Below are positions 46,022 through 58,229 of a stretch of 64,000 nt of DNA, piece after piece. The notes below the pieces were generated by a model. That model searched no databases and was not told the origin of the DNA. It saw only the letters and a list, made by a program, of their open reading frames with translations. Numbering within the stretch: position 1 is the first letter of the stretch; each line of letters begins with the position of its first letter. Location of the stretch: the NCBI GenBank assembly GCA_036245525.1, contig BTPG01000003.1, forward strand, positions 135,716,873-135,780,872, given 5' to 3'. A program made the position numbers and the translations under genes. This DNA is from Semisulcospira habei. Its lineage: Eukaryota; Mollusca; Gastropoda; Semisulcospiridae.

Positions 46022-46118
46022 GCAAAAGGTCATCGGGCCGACGTCAGCCTTAGCAGGCCGGCGCACATCCATGCTCGGGCCAGTTAAAGCTGACGTCGGC
46101 CCGAGAACCCTTTGCTCA
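46022..46118. repeat. HP-F hairpin
   Basis: CAAAAGGTCATCGGGCCGAC pairs with GTCGGCCCGAGAACCCTTTG. The centre has several mismatches. Confidence 0.9.
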
Positions 46119-46396
46119 CCAGGTAACCGTCCCCGTTGGATCAAGCCAGAGACTGCGGTATACTGGAAGGGGGGGGGGGGGCGGGGGGGGGGGGGGAAGG
46201 AGGGGGGGGGGGTTAATTTATGTAACTGAGACTGGGCTGTATCACTTCGGGCTGGCGTGGCTTTGCACTCACTTAGCTGCAATCGGTCGGTGCCAGAAGC
46301 GAAAGAGACTCGACTGTCAAGGGTTGACAGCTATACATTGATTTTCTTACTGCTTGCTTCTTTCGTGTGTTGTTCTGCCGTGTTCACGATCCAACT

Positions 46397-46461
46397 GCAA
46401 GAGGCATAGATCCTCATGAGCCCCCGCAGTTGCGGGGGCTCATGAGGATCTACGTCTCTTT
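46397..46461. repeat. HP-A hairpin
   Basis: Nearly perfect C-type copy with tip GCAGTTGC. Confidence 0.93.
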
Positions 46462-47047
46462 CTGACAGCACTGCTTAGGAATGCACAATCCTTGGACTGC
46501 TAAAGCTCTTTGGTGTGCAATTTACAGAAAACTTAGGATTATATGTAGAACAGATCGACCACGTTTTCTCGTTGTATCCCATTTAAAAAAAAAAAAGAGC
46601 AGTAGTTTACATGGGAAGAGTGCTGTTGGGACCTCGGAAAAAGTGATGTTCTATCCGACTTTTGTTGTGTCCGATGTTATAAGCGAAGTAGAAATGTTAG
46701 AAACGCAGTCTGCGACCACTGACAGCGAAGGGATTAGCTTAGCCGCGCGCTGACAGACAGACAGACATACGAGCTGACAAACTGACAGACCAGTCTATTT
46801 TCAGTCTGACCCAATCAGCCGAATTATTTGGACGGACAGACGTAGTGAGTGACAGACTGGACCTAATGAATTAGATTACGTATTGATAGTCCGGGCCGCG
46901 CGGAGCACTGGTGGTCAGACTGTAATCCACTAAGCAGATGTCTGAAAGACTCATCTACCGTAACCACCACTCCAGAATAAACAGGCACGCAAAATGCGAG
47001 GTGTCCAGCAATCTACAGATTTGTTAACTGTTGAGAAACAGCGAGCT

Positions 47048-47090
47048 GCAAGAGACAAAGATCATAATGAGCACGATCTATGCCTCTTGC
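47048..47090. repeat. HP-A hairpin, inner stem deleted
   Basis: AAGATCATAATGAGCACGATC joins the two outer arms. Confidence 0.8.
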
Positions 47091-47743
47091 TGAAATTAAT
47101 TTGTATCAGTCTCTTTGAAATCACCAACCTCACAAAGTGAGTTTGAGGTTATTGCGTGAGCCTTTGCCTGTGGTCGCGATTTTAGAGTATTTATCGTCAA
47201 CGTTATTCCTAATGAGCAGCGTTGATAGAAAAACGAGATGGGATGAACCATAACCCACAAAGTCCCTTCTATATGAGAGCTGTCCTCGCTGTCAAGGGTC
47301 TCTACCTTTTGTCTTTGACCTGATTGTGATGTTGAATTATCTCCTATTGAAAAAGTCTCGCAGATCTGCCAATGCATCAGTGAGTTCTATAAGGGGCGCA
47401 GGACATACGCGTCATTGATTTGTCAAACGTCATTTGTCATGACGTAAGTTTTAGTTTTTACGTAATTTTATATTTTGTGTGATATGAGTTTCACTTTCGC
47501 TTCATAGGCTTGAGAAAATGGTGACAAAACTAGAACTTCACGGTACAATTTCAGTCTTGCTATAATTTGTGTGAAAGCAGTTTGACTTAACCTAGCTACC
47601 TGATATACTAAGTACACGACGGGTCACTTGCATGCTCTTCTGAAAGCGCGTCGATGTGTGTGTGCGTGTTAGTGAGTGCGTGCTTGCGCGCGCACTCCAA
47701 ACATCCAAGGAGCACAAATCTATTCCTCCTGGAGATGCGCGCA

Positions 47744-47847
<104 letters not shown>

Positions 47848-47936
47848 TACGTCATATTTAGAGTATTATGTCAATGTCTGCGTGTTGACGGAGTTGATTC
47901 TTTTCGTCACCGCCACTGTCTGACTTTCTCTAGAAG

Positions 47937-47940
<4 letters not shown>

Positions 47941-47967
<27 letters not shown>
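47941..47967 (+). repeat. Poly(T) tract
   Basis: A run of 27 T. Confidence 0.9.
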
Positions 47968-48478
47968 ACTGTTTTAATTCTTTTATGAAAATAATTAATT
48001 TTTACTAAAGAGGTTAACAGGATACACAGCTGGCTGACGAGCTCATCCAATGTCTTTTTCCAAACTAGCTATATGCAAAAGTTCAATTAAATATGACAAG
48101 AATTACGGACTCTAATCTGGGTCAACCGACTTCCTATAAACGGTTGTTTATGTTTTCAATGAGACATTCAATTACAATATGCTCGGAGATTACAACATGC
48201 TCGGAGGCTCTCTTAGCCACCCCTTTCAGAAAGTATTTCGCCAAGTTTCAAGCTTGTGTATACAGAAATATCGGAGATTCTCTTGTTTAGATACATATGC
48301 TCACACATACATACGCACATACGGCGCTTCGCGCCAAATGTACGTTCAGCAGCGAGTTTAGCGTAACTAGACATGACGTAATTGTTATATTGTTACTTCA
48401 ATTGTTAGAGGTTTAGCCTGCCCGCCTTTGACATCATGGACATGCTATTAAATTCGTCCCACCGCGACCCGTCCTAAA

Positions 48479-48506
48479 AAGTCCCTTCTATAGGTAGAAG
48501 GGACTT
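48479..48506. repeat. Short perfect inverted repeat
   Basis: AAGTCCCTTC and GAAGGGACTT flank an 8-bp loop. Confidence 0.75.
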
Positions 48507-48584
48507 AGTGATTCAGATTGAGACTATAGTATACTCATTGGAACGGGCGTTTAAAGTTGGAATACAAACATGAAACAAGGCAAA

Positions 48585-48735
48585 ATAAAATGAAATAGAA
48601 TAATATTTTTTCATGGCACAACATGAAATGAAAGGAGATATTTATATATGATATACAATAACATGAAATAGACTAATATCTTTTAAAAGGCACAACATGA
48701 AATGAAAGGAAATATTGTTATTTGACATAAAACAA
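48585..48735 (+). repeat. Two-copy imperfect AT-rich repeat
   Basis: A unit of about 75 bp containing GGCACAACATGAAATGAAAG occurs twice in tandem, with small indels. Confidence 0.65.
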
Positions 48736-48941
48736 TATAAACTTAAAGTGAAATGCGAATGAAAACATGACCCGAACTTGGTGTGTCCTGCTTGACAAAT
48801 CTCTTGTCCCTCTCTTTGTCACGCGCTCAATAAAAACAACGCGCAATTGTACGTAGGTCTGGTACCACATTCCAAGTCGATTCACAGTAGACGCCAAGTC
48901 TTAACCATGTAACAGCGCTCCCTTCGCCAGAACGTCCGTCT

Positions 48942-49005
48942 ACAAGAGGCATTGATTCTCACAAGCCCCTGCATGCAGGGGCTCGTGAGAATCTATGTCT
49001 CTTGC
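48942..49005. repeat. HP-A hairpin with paired change
   Basis: CTCACAAGCCCC and GGGGCTCGTGAG share the T-to-C change of CTCATGAG; the tip is GCATGC. Confidence 0.92.
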
Positions 49006-49164
49006 TAGTGGATAGTGGCCATTTACATCCATCCGTGTCCGACAGATAACGTCACTGGTTAAGCCTTTGACCATGTTCAATAACGGATTTGTTTCGACAT
49101 AAAGACAATGTACTTGGTTCATAGACATTGATATATGCTTGTGAAACTAAGCACGTCTGTCGTT

Positions 49165-49325
49165 CTTCGGCAGAAGTTAGTATGTCCAGTTTGAGAAAAG
49201 CGAGATTGTAATGGTTATGCAGTGAAAATCTCGCTTTCGTCACAGTTCATCATACTGGCTGAGGAGAATTTTCTCATTGTTGTACAATGAAAGTCGCGCG
49301 AGGACATAACTGTCTTTTGCCAAAA
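49165..49325. repeat. HP-H repeat with outer arms and two inner stems
   Basis: GAAAAGCGAGATTGTAATGG pairs with GCAGTGAAAATCTCGCTTTC. A second stem, TTTTCTCATTGTTGTACAAT, follows. Outer segments GGCAGAAGTTAGTATGTCC and GGACATAACTGTCTTTTGCC match inverted. Confidence 0.75.
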
Positions 49326-49572
49326 TAACGTAAGACCTACTGCTGGCTGAGATCGACCCCCATGTCCATTCTCGAACCGCGGAGATCGTTGAGGTTTAAG
49401 CCAGCGACTCCACAAAAGTGAATCGTCTCGGGAGACAGGCAATGCCGCAGCTTCGACAAGGGGAAGAGTAATTGTATTTCTCGCCGTTTTATTCGGCCTT
49501 GTCTCGCGCTCATTGGAAAACTCGCCCCAGATAAGCTTTAGACTGAGTCTTCGACCGAGAACCGCTCGCCTT

Positions 49573-49640
49573 GCAAGAGGCGCAGATCCTCATGAGCCCC
49601 CGCCGTGAAGCGGGGGTTCATGAGGATCTGGGCCTCATGC
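49573..49640. repeat. HP-A hairpin with paired change
   Basis: CAGATCC/GGATCTG replaces TAGATCC/GGATCTA in both arms; the tip is CGTGAAG. Confidence 0.92.
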
Positions 49641-49803
49641 TTTGTCAGGTTACATCTTTATCAGTTAATTTGCTCATCTGGGAAATGCGGGAAAGCGCGA
49701 CGCGGTACAATGGGGTCGCGTTTTATTCAATTTTTAGAGCGAGTCCCGACCAGTAAAATGGCTGATGAGATGAGAGTTGTAAAGATTTTCGCGGGATGTG
49801 AGG

Positions 49804-49913
49804 TGCCAGTTGCATTAATGAGCCAGGCACTAAGCAAGGTGCCACCCGCTACATCGCAGCACCTTGCTCAGTGGCTGGCGCAGGACTAAGCTCACCCATG
49901 CAACTGGCCCCTG
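49804..49913. repeat. HP-B hairpin with left-arm deletion
   Basis: The left arm lacks the CTTAGTCCTGCGC segment; the right arm is complete. Confidence 0.88.
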
Positions 49914-50680
49914 GACCGCAGGCTGAGGGTGGCGTAACATTTTGAAATGAACGTTGTTCGGTTTTCAGACGTATGTCGAAATTACGTGTCTTTTCATGCA
50001 AACAGTGGATTAAATGCCCGGAAAAAAAACCATGCGATACCGCACCGTTTGCTTCAGAACTAAGATGCGCGGTTTTTGAACAACTTCTGATTTGCGGAAC
50101 ACCTCTGTTGTCTCATCTGACTAACACAGTTTTCCGCCTCCGTGAGATTTCGCAACTGCAATGCAGCTTTTTTTTGGTATTATGCCCTTGACACATGAGA
50201 ACCTACCTGCATACATTGTATACCGTATACGCGCCAAAGTTATCAAACGTGACCTACTTTCATGACCTTCTCGAGTAAGGGGAATTGATACGAGACTTTG
50301 ACCTTTCAGTCACGCATCTAGAGACTTCCATCTGCAAGAGGCTATTTCCTTGTTGCAACTTTTGGTCGTTTTCGTCCCTTGGTAAATAACGTGTGAAGGT
50401 AAATTGTTCCGAAAACGATTCACGCGTCTTCAAGATGACTACTGTGTCATTGTTTCGGTGTATTCCGGCTCACAGACGGAGGTTGTGTCATTCTTCTGAC
50501 GTGTTTGGGTTTGCGGAGGGACGTTCCGTTACGCTATTTGCATTTTTGAACATCCGCCTTTTTCTTCACAATATGCCTCCTAAAAAGTCGTATAATCTGG
50601 ATCCGTGGAAAGGCCTTTATGTAAGAACTATTGTAATTCTCTTTACTATTTCTGTCTAACATAGCTCACGGTCTGGTGTT

Positions 50681-50794
50681 ACATGGCAAAAGCCAGCATG
50701 ACCATCTTTGAGAAAAGCGAGATTTTCATTGTTTTACAATTAAAATCTCGCTTTTCGCCACACACAAAAAATGGTCATGTTGGTTTTGCCATGT
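50681..50794. repeat. HP-H hairpin with paired outer arms
   Basis: ACATGGCAAAAGCCAGCATG pairs with CATGTTGGTTTTGCCATGT, and GAAAAGCGAGATTTTCATTG with its inner partner. The whole element is about 114 bp. Confidence 0.9.
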
Positions 50795-50873
50795 GACAGC
50801 AGATTGTCATTGTGTAGAAAATCAACAGTAAAGATGTCGAAGAGAAATGCGATAAGGTCGTCTCGTTACTATG

Positions 50874-50953
50874 TTAATTCATTCGAGACATGCCGCCTCC
50901 GGATACGCGGCTTATGCCGCGTATCCGGAGGCGGCACGTCTCGAATGAGTTAA
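50874..50953. mobile_element. HP-I hairpin, 80 bp, nearly perfect, TTAA at both ends
   Basis: TTAATTCATTCGAGACATGC pairs with GCACGTCTCGAATGAGTTAA, and CCTCCGGATACGCGG with its exact complement around a short loop. Confidence 0.93.
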
Positions 50954-51058
50954 CGTCATTGGCTTGTTCCTACCTAATGACGTCCGTCCAATCTCTTCAG
51001 TTATGCCATGAAACCATTATTCAGTTTCCCGGTTGTATCGTGCTGTGTCTGATCAAGT

Positions 51059-51275
51059 TGGGGCGGTCCGTGGCGCAGTGGTTAAGGCGGCTGCCACCAA
51101 TGCTAAAGGTGCGGGGTTCGATTCCGGGTTCCGGCGTCGGATTTTTCTCCTCTAGTAAGTGTCACCGTTAATTCGGGCGGACCGTCGGGGGTTCTTTCTC
51201 CGGGTACTCCGGCTCTTCCTCCCCCTCCACTTTGGTATCAGTTTCAGCCAACTTAATAAAATTTCAAATACAAAA
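51059..51275 (+). mobile_element. tRNA-derived SINE
   Basis: A box (TGGCGCAGTGGTTAAGGCGG) and B box (GGGTTCGATTCC) of an RNA polymerase III promoter lie at tRNA-like spacing near 51070-51127, resembling a tRNA-Leu-type head. A non-tRNA body of about 130 bp with GGGTACTCCGG follows and ends near AATAAAATTTCAAA. The missing acceptor pairing and the attached body argue against a working tRNA gene. Confidence 0.8.
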
Positions 51276-51647
51276 CGATTTCCAAATACTGTCAGTAGCT
51301 CGCTTGAGCTTGCCCTTAGCACCACGTGAATGTTCTGTGTTTACGTGCAGTGTGAGTGAATGCGTGTGATTCACGTGAGCGTGCTTGTTGGGTTCAGTTC
51401 GCGGCTACATTCTGCGCATTGAGTTATATTATAAATATGAGAAATGCGCCATATAAATACCATGTAATAATGTTCTTACGTTTGCCATTTTGTTTTTGCA
51501 TCGACCCCCGTTAGAAAGAAAATTCTGCGTCATCAGAGAAGACGTTTAGGCTTAGTTAATGACTTTTACTAGCGGATGTGAACTCCAGTGATTTCCGCCT
51601 GTCTGGAGGAGGAGTGGGTAATTTTGGACCGATCTTTTCCGATCTTT

Positions 51648-51713
51648 CAAGAGGCGTAGATTCTCATGAGCCCCTGCAATGCAGGGGCGCACGAGAATCT
51701 GTGCCTCTTGCAG
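51648..51713. repeat. HP-A hairpin
   Basis: T-type; the right arm has GGGGCGCACGAGAATC. Confidence 0.9.
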
Positions 51714-51916
51714 TTTAAGGTTTGGTGGATGGATTGTAATACTTGTAGACTACAATCATTACAATTCGTAATGGAATTGGTTCACGTCAGACGTCTGATT
51801 TTTTACGATTGTAATTTTTGTTGGGTTGTAAATTAACCTTTTCCCTGGCACTGGGCGCACGGCGTGTGTCTGAGAAGTTCATCCGCCTAAGGAACGTGGA
51901 TGCAAAGTGGGGTCAT

Positions 51917-51981
51917 CAAGAGGCACAGATCCGCATGAGCCCCCGCAATTGCGGGGGCCCATGTGGATCTATGCCTCTTGC
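51917..51981. repeat. HP-A hairpin
   Basis: C-type with tip GCAATTGC; GATCCGCATG is opposite CATGTGGATC, changed at the same site but not paired. Confidence 0.92.
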
Positions 51982-52030
51982 GTTTGGATTCTGCTCATAC
52001 GGGTCTATTCCTCGTGCATTCGGGTTATGG

Positions 52031-52127
52031 AGTCAGTTGCATGAGCGAGATTAGTCCTGCACCAGCCACTAAGTCACCTTGCTTAGTGGCTGGTGCAGGA
52101 CTAAGCTCGCTCATGCAGTTGATCCCC
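52031..52127. repeat. HP-B hairpin with shortened tip
   Basis: Two paired changes are shared by the arms (GAGCGAG/CTCGCTC and TGCACCAGCC/GGCTGGTGCA). The tip is cut to AAGTCACCTT. Confidence 0.92.
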
Positions 52128-52261
52128 AGCTCCTTGTGTTCCCGGCAGTCAAGGGGTCAGGCAAGCGTGACTCGTTAGTGCACTGTATAATGGGTATACT
52201 TGCGTTGCTGTGCTAAATTATAAGTTTGGTGTCGTCTGAAACTACGCCGCGCGCGTTTTTA

Positions 52262-52292
<31 letters not shown>

Positions 52293-52606
52293 ATCCCCCG
52301 TTTTAGTTTTGTAACAGAAACTTGTGCCAGACTGTGCGGTGCGGCTATGACAAATAACTAAATAAACATAAATAAATAAATAACATGTTACTATGATTTA
52401 TGCCGACATGCTTATATTATTGCATAATTTCATTGTTCGATTGCTCTTTACCTTATCAGATAAAAACGAAATCCTTTTTGACGTTTCGCGTGATGTCAAA
52501 ATGTCCGTAGGCATTACTCAGACTCCGAGTCAGACTGAGGTAATCAGTTTTCAAACTAATACAACGGATCGCACGTGATTAAAAAAAAACCACAAAAAAA
52601 CCCATT

Positions 52607-52677
52607 TTAACCCCCTTTGTGCACGCAGCCACCGACACTATTTACAGTACCTGTCGCTGCGTGCGCAAGGGGGTCAA
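52607..52677. repeat. Hairpin with a TTAACCCCC left end
   Basis: CCCCCTTTGTGCACGCAGC pairs with GCTGCGTGCGCAAGGGGG, and CGACA with TGTCG. Confidence 0.88.
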
Positions 52678-52862
52678 CAGCGGTTTTTTTGTGCGGGTTG
52701 TAATGGAATCTAAGATGTAAAATCCAAGCATTGTTGTTGCACTGCACGCATCGCTTGGCGGTGACTGTTGGGTTGCTTGATGTTGATCGATTGTCGGATA
52801 TTATTTCACATAATTTCTGAGGCTCGCATGTACCGATAGAATGCGCCTAGTCAACCGTGACA

Positions 52863-52933
52863 TGTGCTCTGGTCTGTGAATTTGGACCTTACGGCTTTCA
52901 GCCGTAAGGTCCAAATTCACCGAGCAGAGCACG
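52863..52933. repeat. HP-D hairpin with several paired changes
   Basis: The arms match each other better than the family: GTGAATTTGG/CCAAATTCAC and GTGCTCT/AGAGCAC replace the usual bases on both sides. Confidence 0.92.
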
Positions 52934-53101
52934 AGTGACAATAGAAATTTCCTGCGGTTCCATGAAATTGACACTTGAACATTCCATAGCCATTGTGGGT
53001 CGAAGTTTGGAGATAGCGAAAAACAAGATAAAAATAAGAGAAAAATATGTGTAATTCATCTTTCAATCATCACTCAGGCAAGAGATGACGTAAGTCTGTG
53101 A

Positions 53102-53160
53102 ATAGGCATAGGTCCTCATGTGTTTCTGCAGGCTGTATGGGCTCATGAGGACATTTTTTC
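53102..53160. repeat. HP-A hairpin, diverged
   Basis: GGTCCTCATG/CATGAGGAC share an A-to-G type change; the inner stem is lost. Confidence 0.75.
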
Positions 53161-53257
53161 TGTCGGTTGCATGTATATATAAGGATATGAGGTCATCCAG
53201 GGTTTTGCTTGATGAGGCGTACCGTTTTCAGTCCTTCAGCCAGACCCATCCCAATTC

Positions 53258-53304
53258 AAGAGGAACACATTCGCATGAGCCGCTGCAGCGCAGCGGCTCT
53301 TGCT
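53258..53304. repeat. HP-A hairpin with paired stem change, outer right arm deleted
   Basis: GAGCCGCTGC and GCAGCGGCTC are exact complements in place of the family's GAGCCCCTGC/GCAGGGGCTC. Confidence 0.88.
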
Positions 53305-53837
53305 GAATGTGGTCAGCCTCTTTTACATCCTCAGTTTGAGGGAGTTACTAGGGACTAGGTTTTGAGCCGTCATGGACACGTACGATTCCATTATCAAGTC
53401 TTTCCAAGTAAGGCAAAACCACCAGATATCTGAACATGAGTCGTGCAAACCGAGTCAGACATCAGAGACCTGAGTCACTTGGCTCCTCCGCTTCCAAGGA
53501 GTCAGCTGTGGGGTTGCACGCTGTTCAGGAGTGAGCTGTCACGCTCACTGCGTCGACAGTGAAACTGTTTCTGTTGCAGGTGACTTGTAAACGTATCCTG
53601 GACGGTTGACCTTTGTCGGCCATGGACGTAGATTGTGTTTCTCAAATCTTGTATAATTCAATTATCAGAAGCCACCACCGTCACCACCGTCCAAGGAACA
53701 TGGATATACATTGGTCCCAGCAAGTTAGATCCTACTCACGTTTTCTCCGCAGTGAAGGGATCGCAAGCTGGTTTTTTTTTTTATATCTCCAAAGATCCCT
53801 AGCCGTCCAAGAAACTTGGGCACAAAGTAGTGTTAGC

Positions 53838-53879
53838 AAGAGGCGACAGCGGGGGCTCATGAGGATCTATGCCTATTGC
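53838..53879. repeat. HP-A hairpin, left arm deleted
   Basis: GCAAGAGGCGACAGCGGGGG passes directly into a complete right arm. Confidence 0.85.
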
Positions 53880-54295
53880 ATTTGATTCTTTGTCAAAGTG
53901 TTCCGGCAGTCAAGAGTCAAGAGTTTTTATTGATGTTGGCACTTCGGCCATTTTCACATGGAGAGCGTATACATATCAGTTCAATACCACAAGAACATAA
54001 CCTGGGGTATATTGACATTTAAAGTTGAAATGACAGTTCTCATAAAAGACATTATCACGTGACACAGAAATAAGCAATCAATCGTTGGAACATATCGTTG
54101 TTTCTCTTTTTCGTCTCTCGAAACATTTAAAAAGGAACCATGCGTAGAGAAACAGGGTTTCTCTGTCATCTTCCTTTTCAACTCCTCAGACAGAAAACCT
54201 GTAATATTAGCAGGACGCATGAGCGCCAAGAGCTGCAGGCTTCTTTTCCAGAATATATACATCTTTCTGACAAGGGGAGCCAATGGCCTCTCTGA

Positions 54296-54352
54296 GTGTG
54301 CTGGTTTGTGGTTTTGGATCTCACGGTCTTTAGCCGCAAGCCAGGATCATGA
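54296..54352. repeat. HP-D hairpin, diverged
   Basis: GTGTGCTGGTTTGTGGTTTT and GGATCATGAACTG flank a TCTTTAGCCGCAAG tip. Confidence 0.6.
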
Positions 54353-54538
54353 ACTGTGGAAAGGAGCATCGCAAGGAAGGCTGTTTTTGGTCCAAGCAAG
54401 CAGCCCCACTCCCCGTGTCTCTGAATGTGTCTGGTTCAATATCAGTGTTTTGCCAGCAAAGATCAGACGGCCGTTCGCCCTCCCTCCATCCCATCATAGT
54501 CTGAAAGCGTCCAGACCTCTCCCGCAGGAACGCAGACG

Positions 54539-54605
54539 TACAAGCGGCGTAGATATTCATGATCCCCCGCATTCGCGGGGGCTCATGAAGATCTACGCCA
54601 CTTGC
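54539..54605. repeat. HP-A hairpin with paired changes
   Basis: GGCGTAGAT/ATCTACGCC and TTCATG/CATGAA are shared by both arms. Confidence 0.9.
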
Positions 54606-54802
54606 TGACGCACGATTTTTCGTCGATGACGTGTTTATTATGAACGCAGACTTGAAAAGGGTATTGGATAGCGAGAGAGGCCGAAATCCTTTGCAGGGTA
54701 TCGGCTTGGAAGCGCAGCATCACCCAGATGGAGAGGGTCATTTTGATATTTTACGGGGCGAACCCGCGGGTTCCGCTGATTCAGACACGACAGTAGAAAA
54801 GA

Positions 54803-54850
54803 CAGTTATAGCGCTGTTGTCTTTTCTTAGCGTGTTTCTTTCTTCGTTGG
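54803..54850. repeat. HP-J right arm
   Basis: TGTCTTTTCTTAGCGTGTTT and CTTTCTTCGTTGGG resemble the 42.9-kb fragment. Confidence 0.6.
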
Positions 54851-55049
54851 GATGTTCTGCGCATTTTACACGCTTAGGAGTCAGTCAGTCACCTTTTCGG
54901 TCTGGGTTTGAGAAAGGAAAAGAATATCTCCTTCATTGCCGAAAACAATTTAACACGATCCAACGATCTAAAACTGTAGACGTCTAGGGCTGAACTTCTT
55001 TTGCCACCACGAAAGTTATTTCAAAGGATAGAGCAGCGAATAGAGTCTA

Positions 55050-55124
55050 TAAAACGTGTGACCCCACCGGGGTTCGACTCCATTGAGTGTCCGACGCTCT
55101 ACTACTTGAGCCACCCCGATTCCC
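55050..55124 (-). repeat. Degenerate tRNA-like SINE fragment
   Basis: On the minus strand GGGGTGGCTCAAGTAGTAGA resembles a tRNA A box and GTCGAACCCCGG a damaged B box. They lie about 9 nt too close together for an intact tRNA. It is probably an old SINE head. Confidence 0.4.
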
Positions 55125-55300
55125 AAATGTCACAAAAGCCATGCAAGAAGATAACTATCAGAAAGAAACAGAGAAATTGATGCGCTCTGGAAAACATAAA
55201 AGTAAACTGTTTTTGTAAGAGGAGTCTTAAATAGAGCATGTACGTGCATGTATGCATCCATGTGCACAATCCAATTTGACGTGCGAATTTACAGATACTG

Positions 55301-56394
<1,094 letters not shown>

Positions 56395-56408
56395 ACGCAC
56401 GGTTATAC

Positions 56409-58229
56409 TTACTTACGCCTGTCACCCCTACCCGGGTATAGGCCGTCGACGAGAGACCTCCAGCAACTCCTGTCCTGTGCTTCTCCTTCGATTCTACTCC
56501 AGGTGGTTCCCAGTCTCTTGATGTCTGCTTGGAGGTCTCGACTCCAGGAGTTTCTCGGCCTACCTCTTTTCCTCTTTCCCTGGGGGTTCCATGACAATGC
56601 CTGCCTAGTGATACTGGAAGCTGGCTTTCTCAGACTGTGGCCGATCCATCCCCATCTTCTTCGCCCAATTTCATTCTCTGCTGTTATCTGCTCTGTTCTC
56701 TCCCAGAGTCTGACGTTGCTGATCTTCTCTGGCCAGTGGATTTTCAAAATTCTTCTAAGGCAACTGTTCATGAAGGTCTGTACTCTGTTGACTGTGGTTT
56801 TTGTCAATCTCCAAGTCTCTGCTCCATATAAGAGAACTGCTTTTACATTGGAGTTGAAAATCCGGACTTTGGTGTGTTGTGACAGCTCTCTGGAGCTCCA
56901 CACTTTTTTCAACTGGAGAAAGGCTGCTCTGGCTTTACCGATTCGTGCTCTGACATCTGCATCAGTGCCGCCTTTTTTGTCTATGATGCTCCCGAGATAG
57001 GTGAAGGACTCCACCTCCTCCAACGGGGTGCCAGCAAGCAAGACTGGTTCTTCCCTGGTTGCGTTCAGCCTCATTGTCTTTGTTTTCTGTTTGTGAATGG
57101 TGAGGCCCACTTGGGACGAGATGTCAGCAAGCCTCGTGGTCTTGTCCTGCATTTGTTGATGAGTGTGGGACAGTAATGCCAAGTCGTCTGCAAAATCGAG
57201 TGGGTCAAGCTGTGTCCACAGTGTCCACTGTATTCCACTTCGTCCGTGCTCTCTGGTCATCTTCGTGACCCAGTCTATGGCCAGTAGGAAGAGGAACGGA
57301 GACAGCAGACGCCCCTGCCTGACACCGGTTCTGACCTGGAGCTCCCTCGTGAACTGCCCTTCGTGGATCACGCGACATGTCATGCCATCGTAGCTGCTCT
57401 TGATCAGGCGGACGAGCTTTGTGGGTACACCGTAGTGTCGTAGGAGTTTCCACAGAGTCTCTCGGTCCACACTGTCAAATGCTTTCTCATAATCCACAAA
57501 GTTGACGTACAGCGGGGAGCTCCACTCCAGAGACTGTTCCACGATGATGCGGAGAGTGGCGATCTGGTCTGTACATGATCGGTTCTTCCTGAATCCTGCT
57601 TGCTGGTCTCTCAGCTGGGGGTCAACTGAGCTCTTCATTCTCTACAGGATGATCCTGTTGAAGACCTTTCCTGGTACTGACAGCAAGGTGGTTCCTCTGT
57701 AGTTGGAACACTTGCTGAGGTCGCCTTTCTTGGGAAGCTTGATTAGGTACCCCTCTTTCCAGTCAGCCGGCATCACCTCCTCTTCCCAAATCTTTCCAAA
57801 CAGTGGGTACAGCATCTCCACTGTTGTCTCTAGGTCTGCTTTCAGAGACTCCGCTGGGATGCCATTTGGGCCTGCTGCTTTGCCGTTCTTCAAGAATGCC
57901 ACTGCTCTTCTGATCTCTTCCCGGCTGGGTCTGTCACAGCTGATGGGTAGGTCGGTCTCTGCTGGCTGGATGTCTGGGGGGTCGGGTGGGCTAGGTCTGT
58001 TCAGTAACTCTTCAAAATACTCGGCCCATCTGTCGAGTTGGTCTGCTCTGTCTGCAATAGGCTTGCCTTCTTTGTCTTTTACTGGTCTTTCTGTATGGCC
58101 ATACTTGCCTGACAATCTTCTGGTAATGTCGTAGAGCTGTTTCATGTTGCCGCTGCCTGCTGCCTTTTCTGCCTCTGCTGCCAGGCTGTCTGTGTAGGCC
58201 CTCTTGTCTGCCCTGATACTACTCTTCAC
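56409..58229 (-). pseudogene. RTE reverse transcriptase region, interrupted by a stop
   Basis: The N-terminal part shows FLKNGKAAGPNGIPAESLK and then LPKKGDLSKCSNYRGTTLL. A TAG near 57640 breaks the frame just before DQQAGFRKNRSCTDQ. The main 409-residue part carries VNFVDYEKAFDSVDRETLW (motif A with its Asp), GVRQGRLLSPFLF and DFADDLALLSH (the catalytic Asp pair). The C-terminal part contains [10 protein letters not shown] and ends in PGRGDRRK at the tail. The remaining catalytic residues look intact despite the breaks. Confidence 0.92.

Noticed and set aside
51061..51130. A working tRNA gene
   Set aside because: The promoter boxes are good, but the ends do not pair as an acceptor stem and a SINE body follows.
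54631..54987. Possible exon (118-residue frame)
   Set aside because: No family resemblance, no convincing splice sites, and it runs into a HP-J arm.
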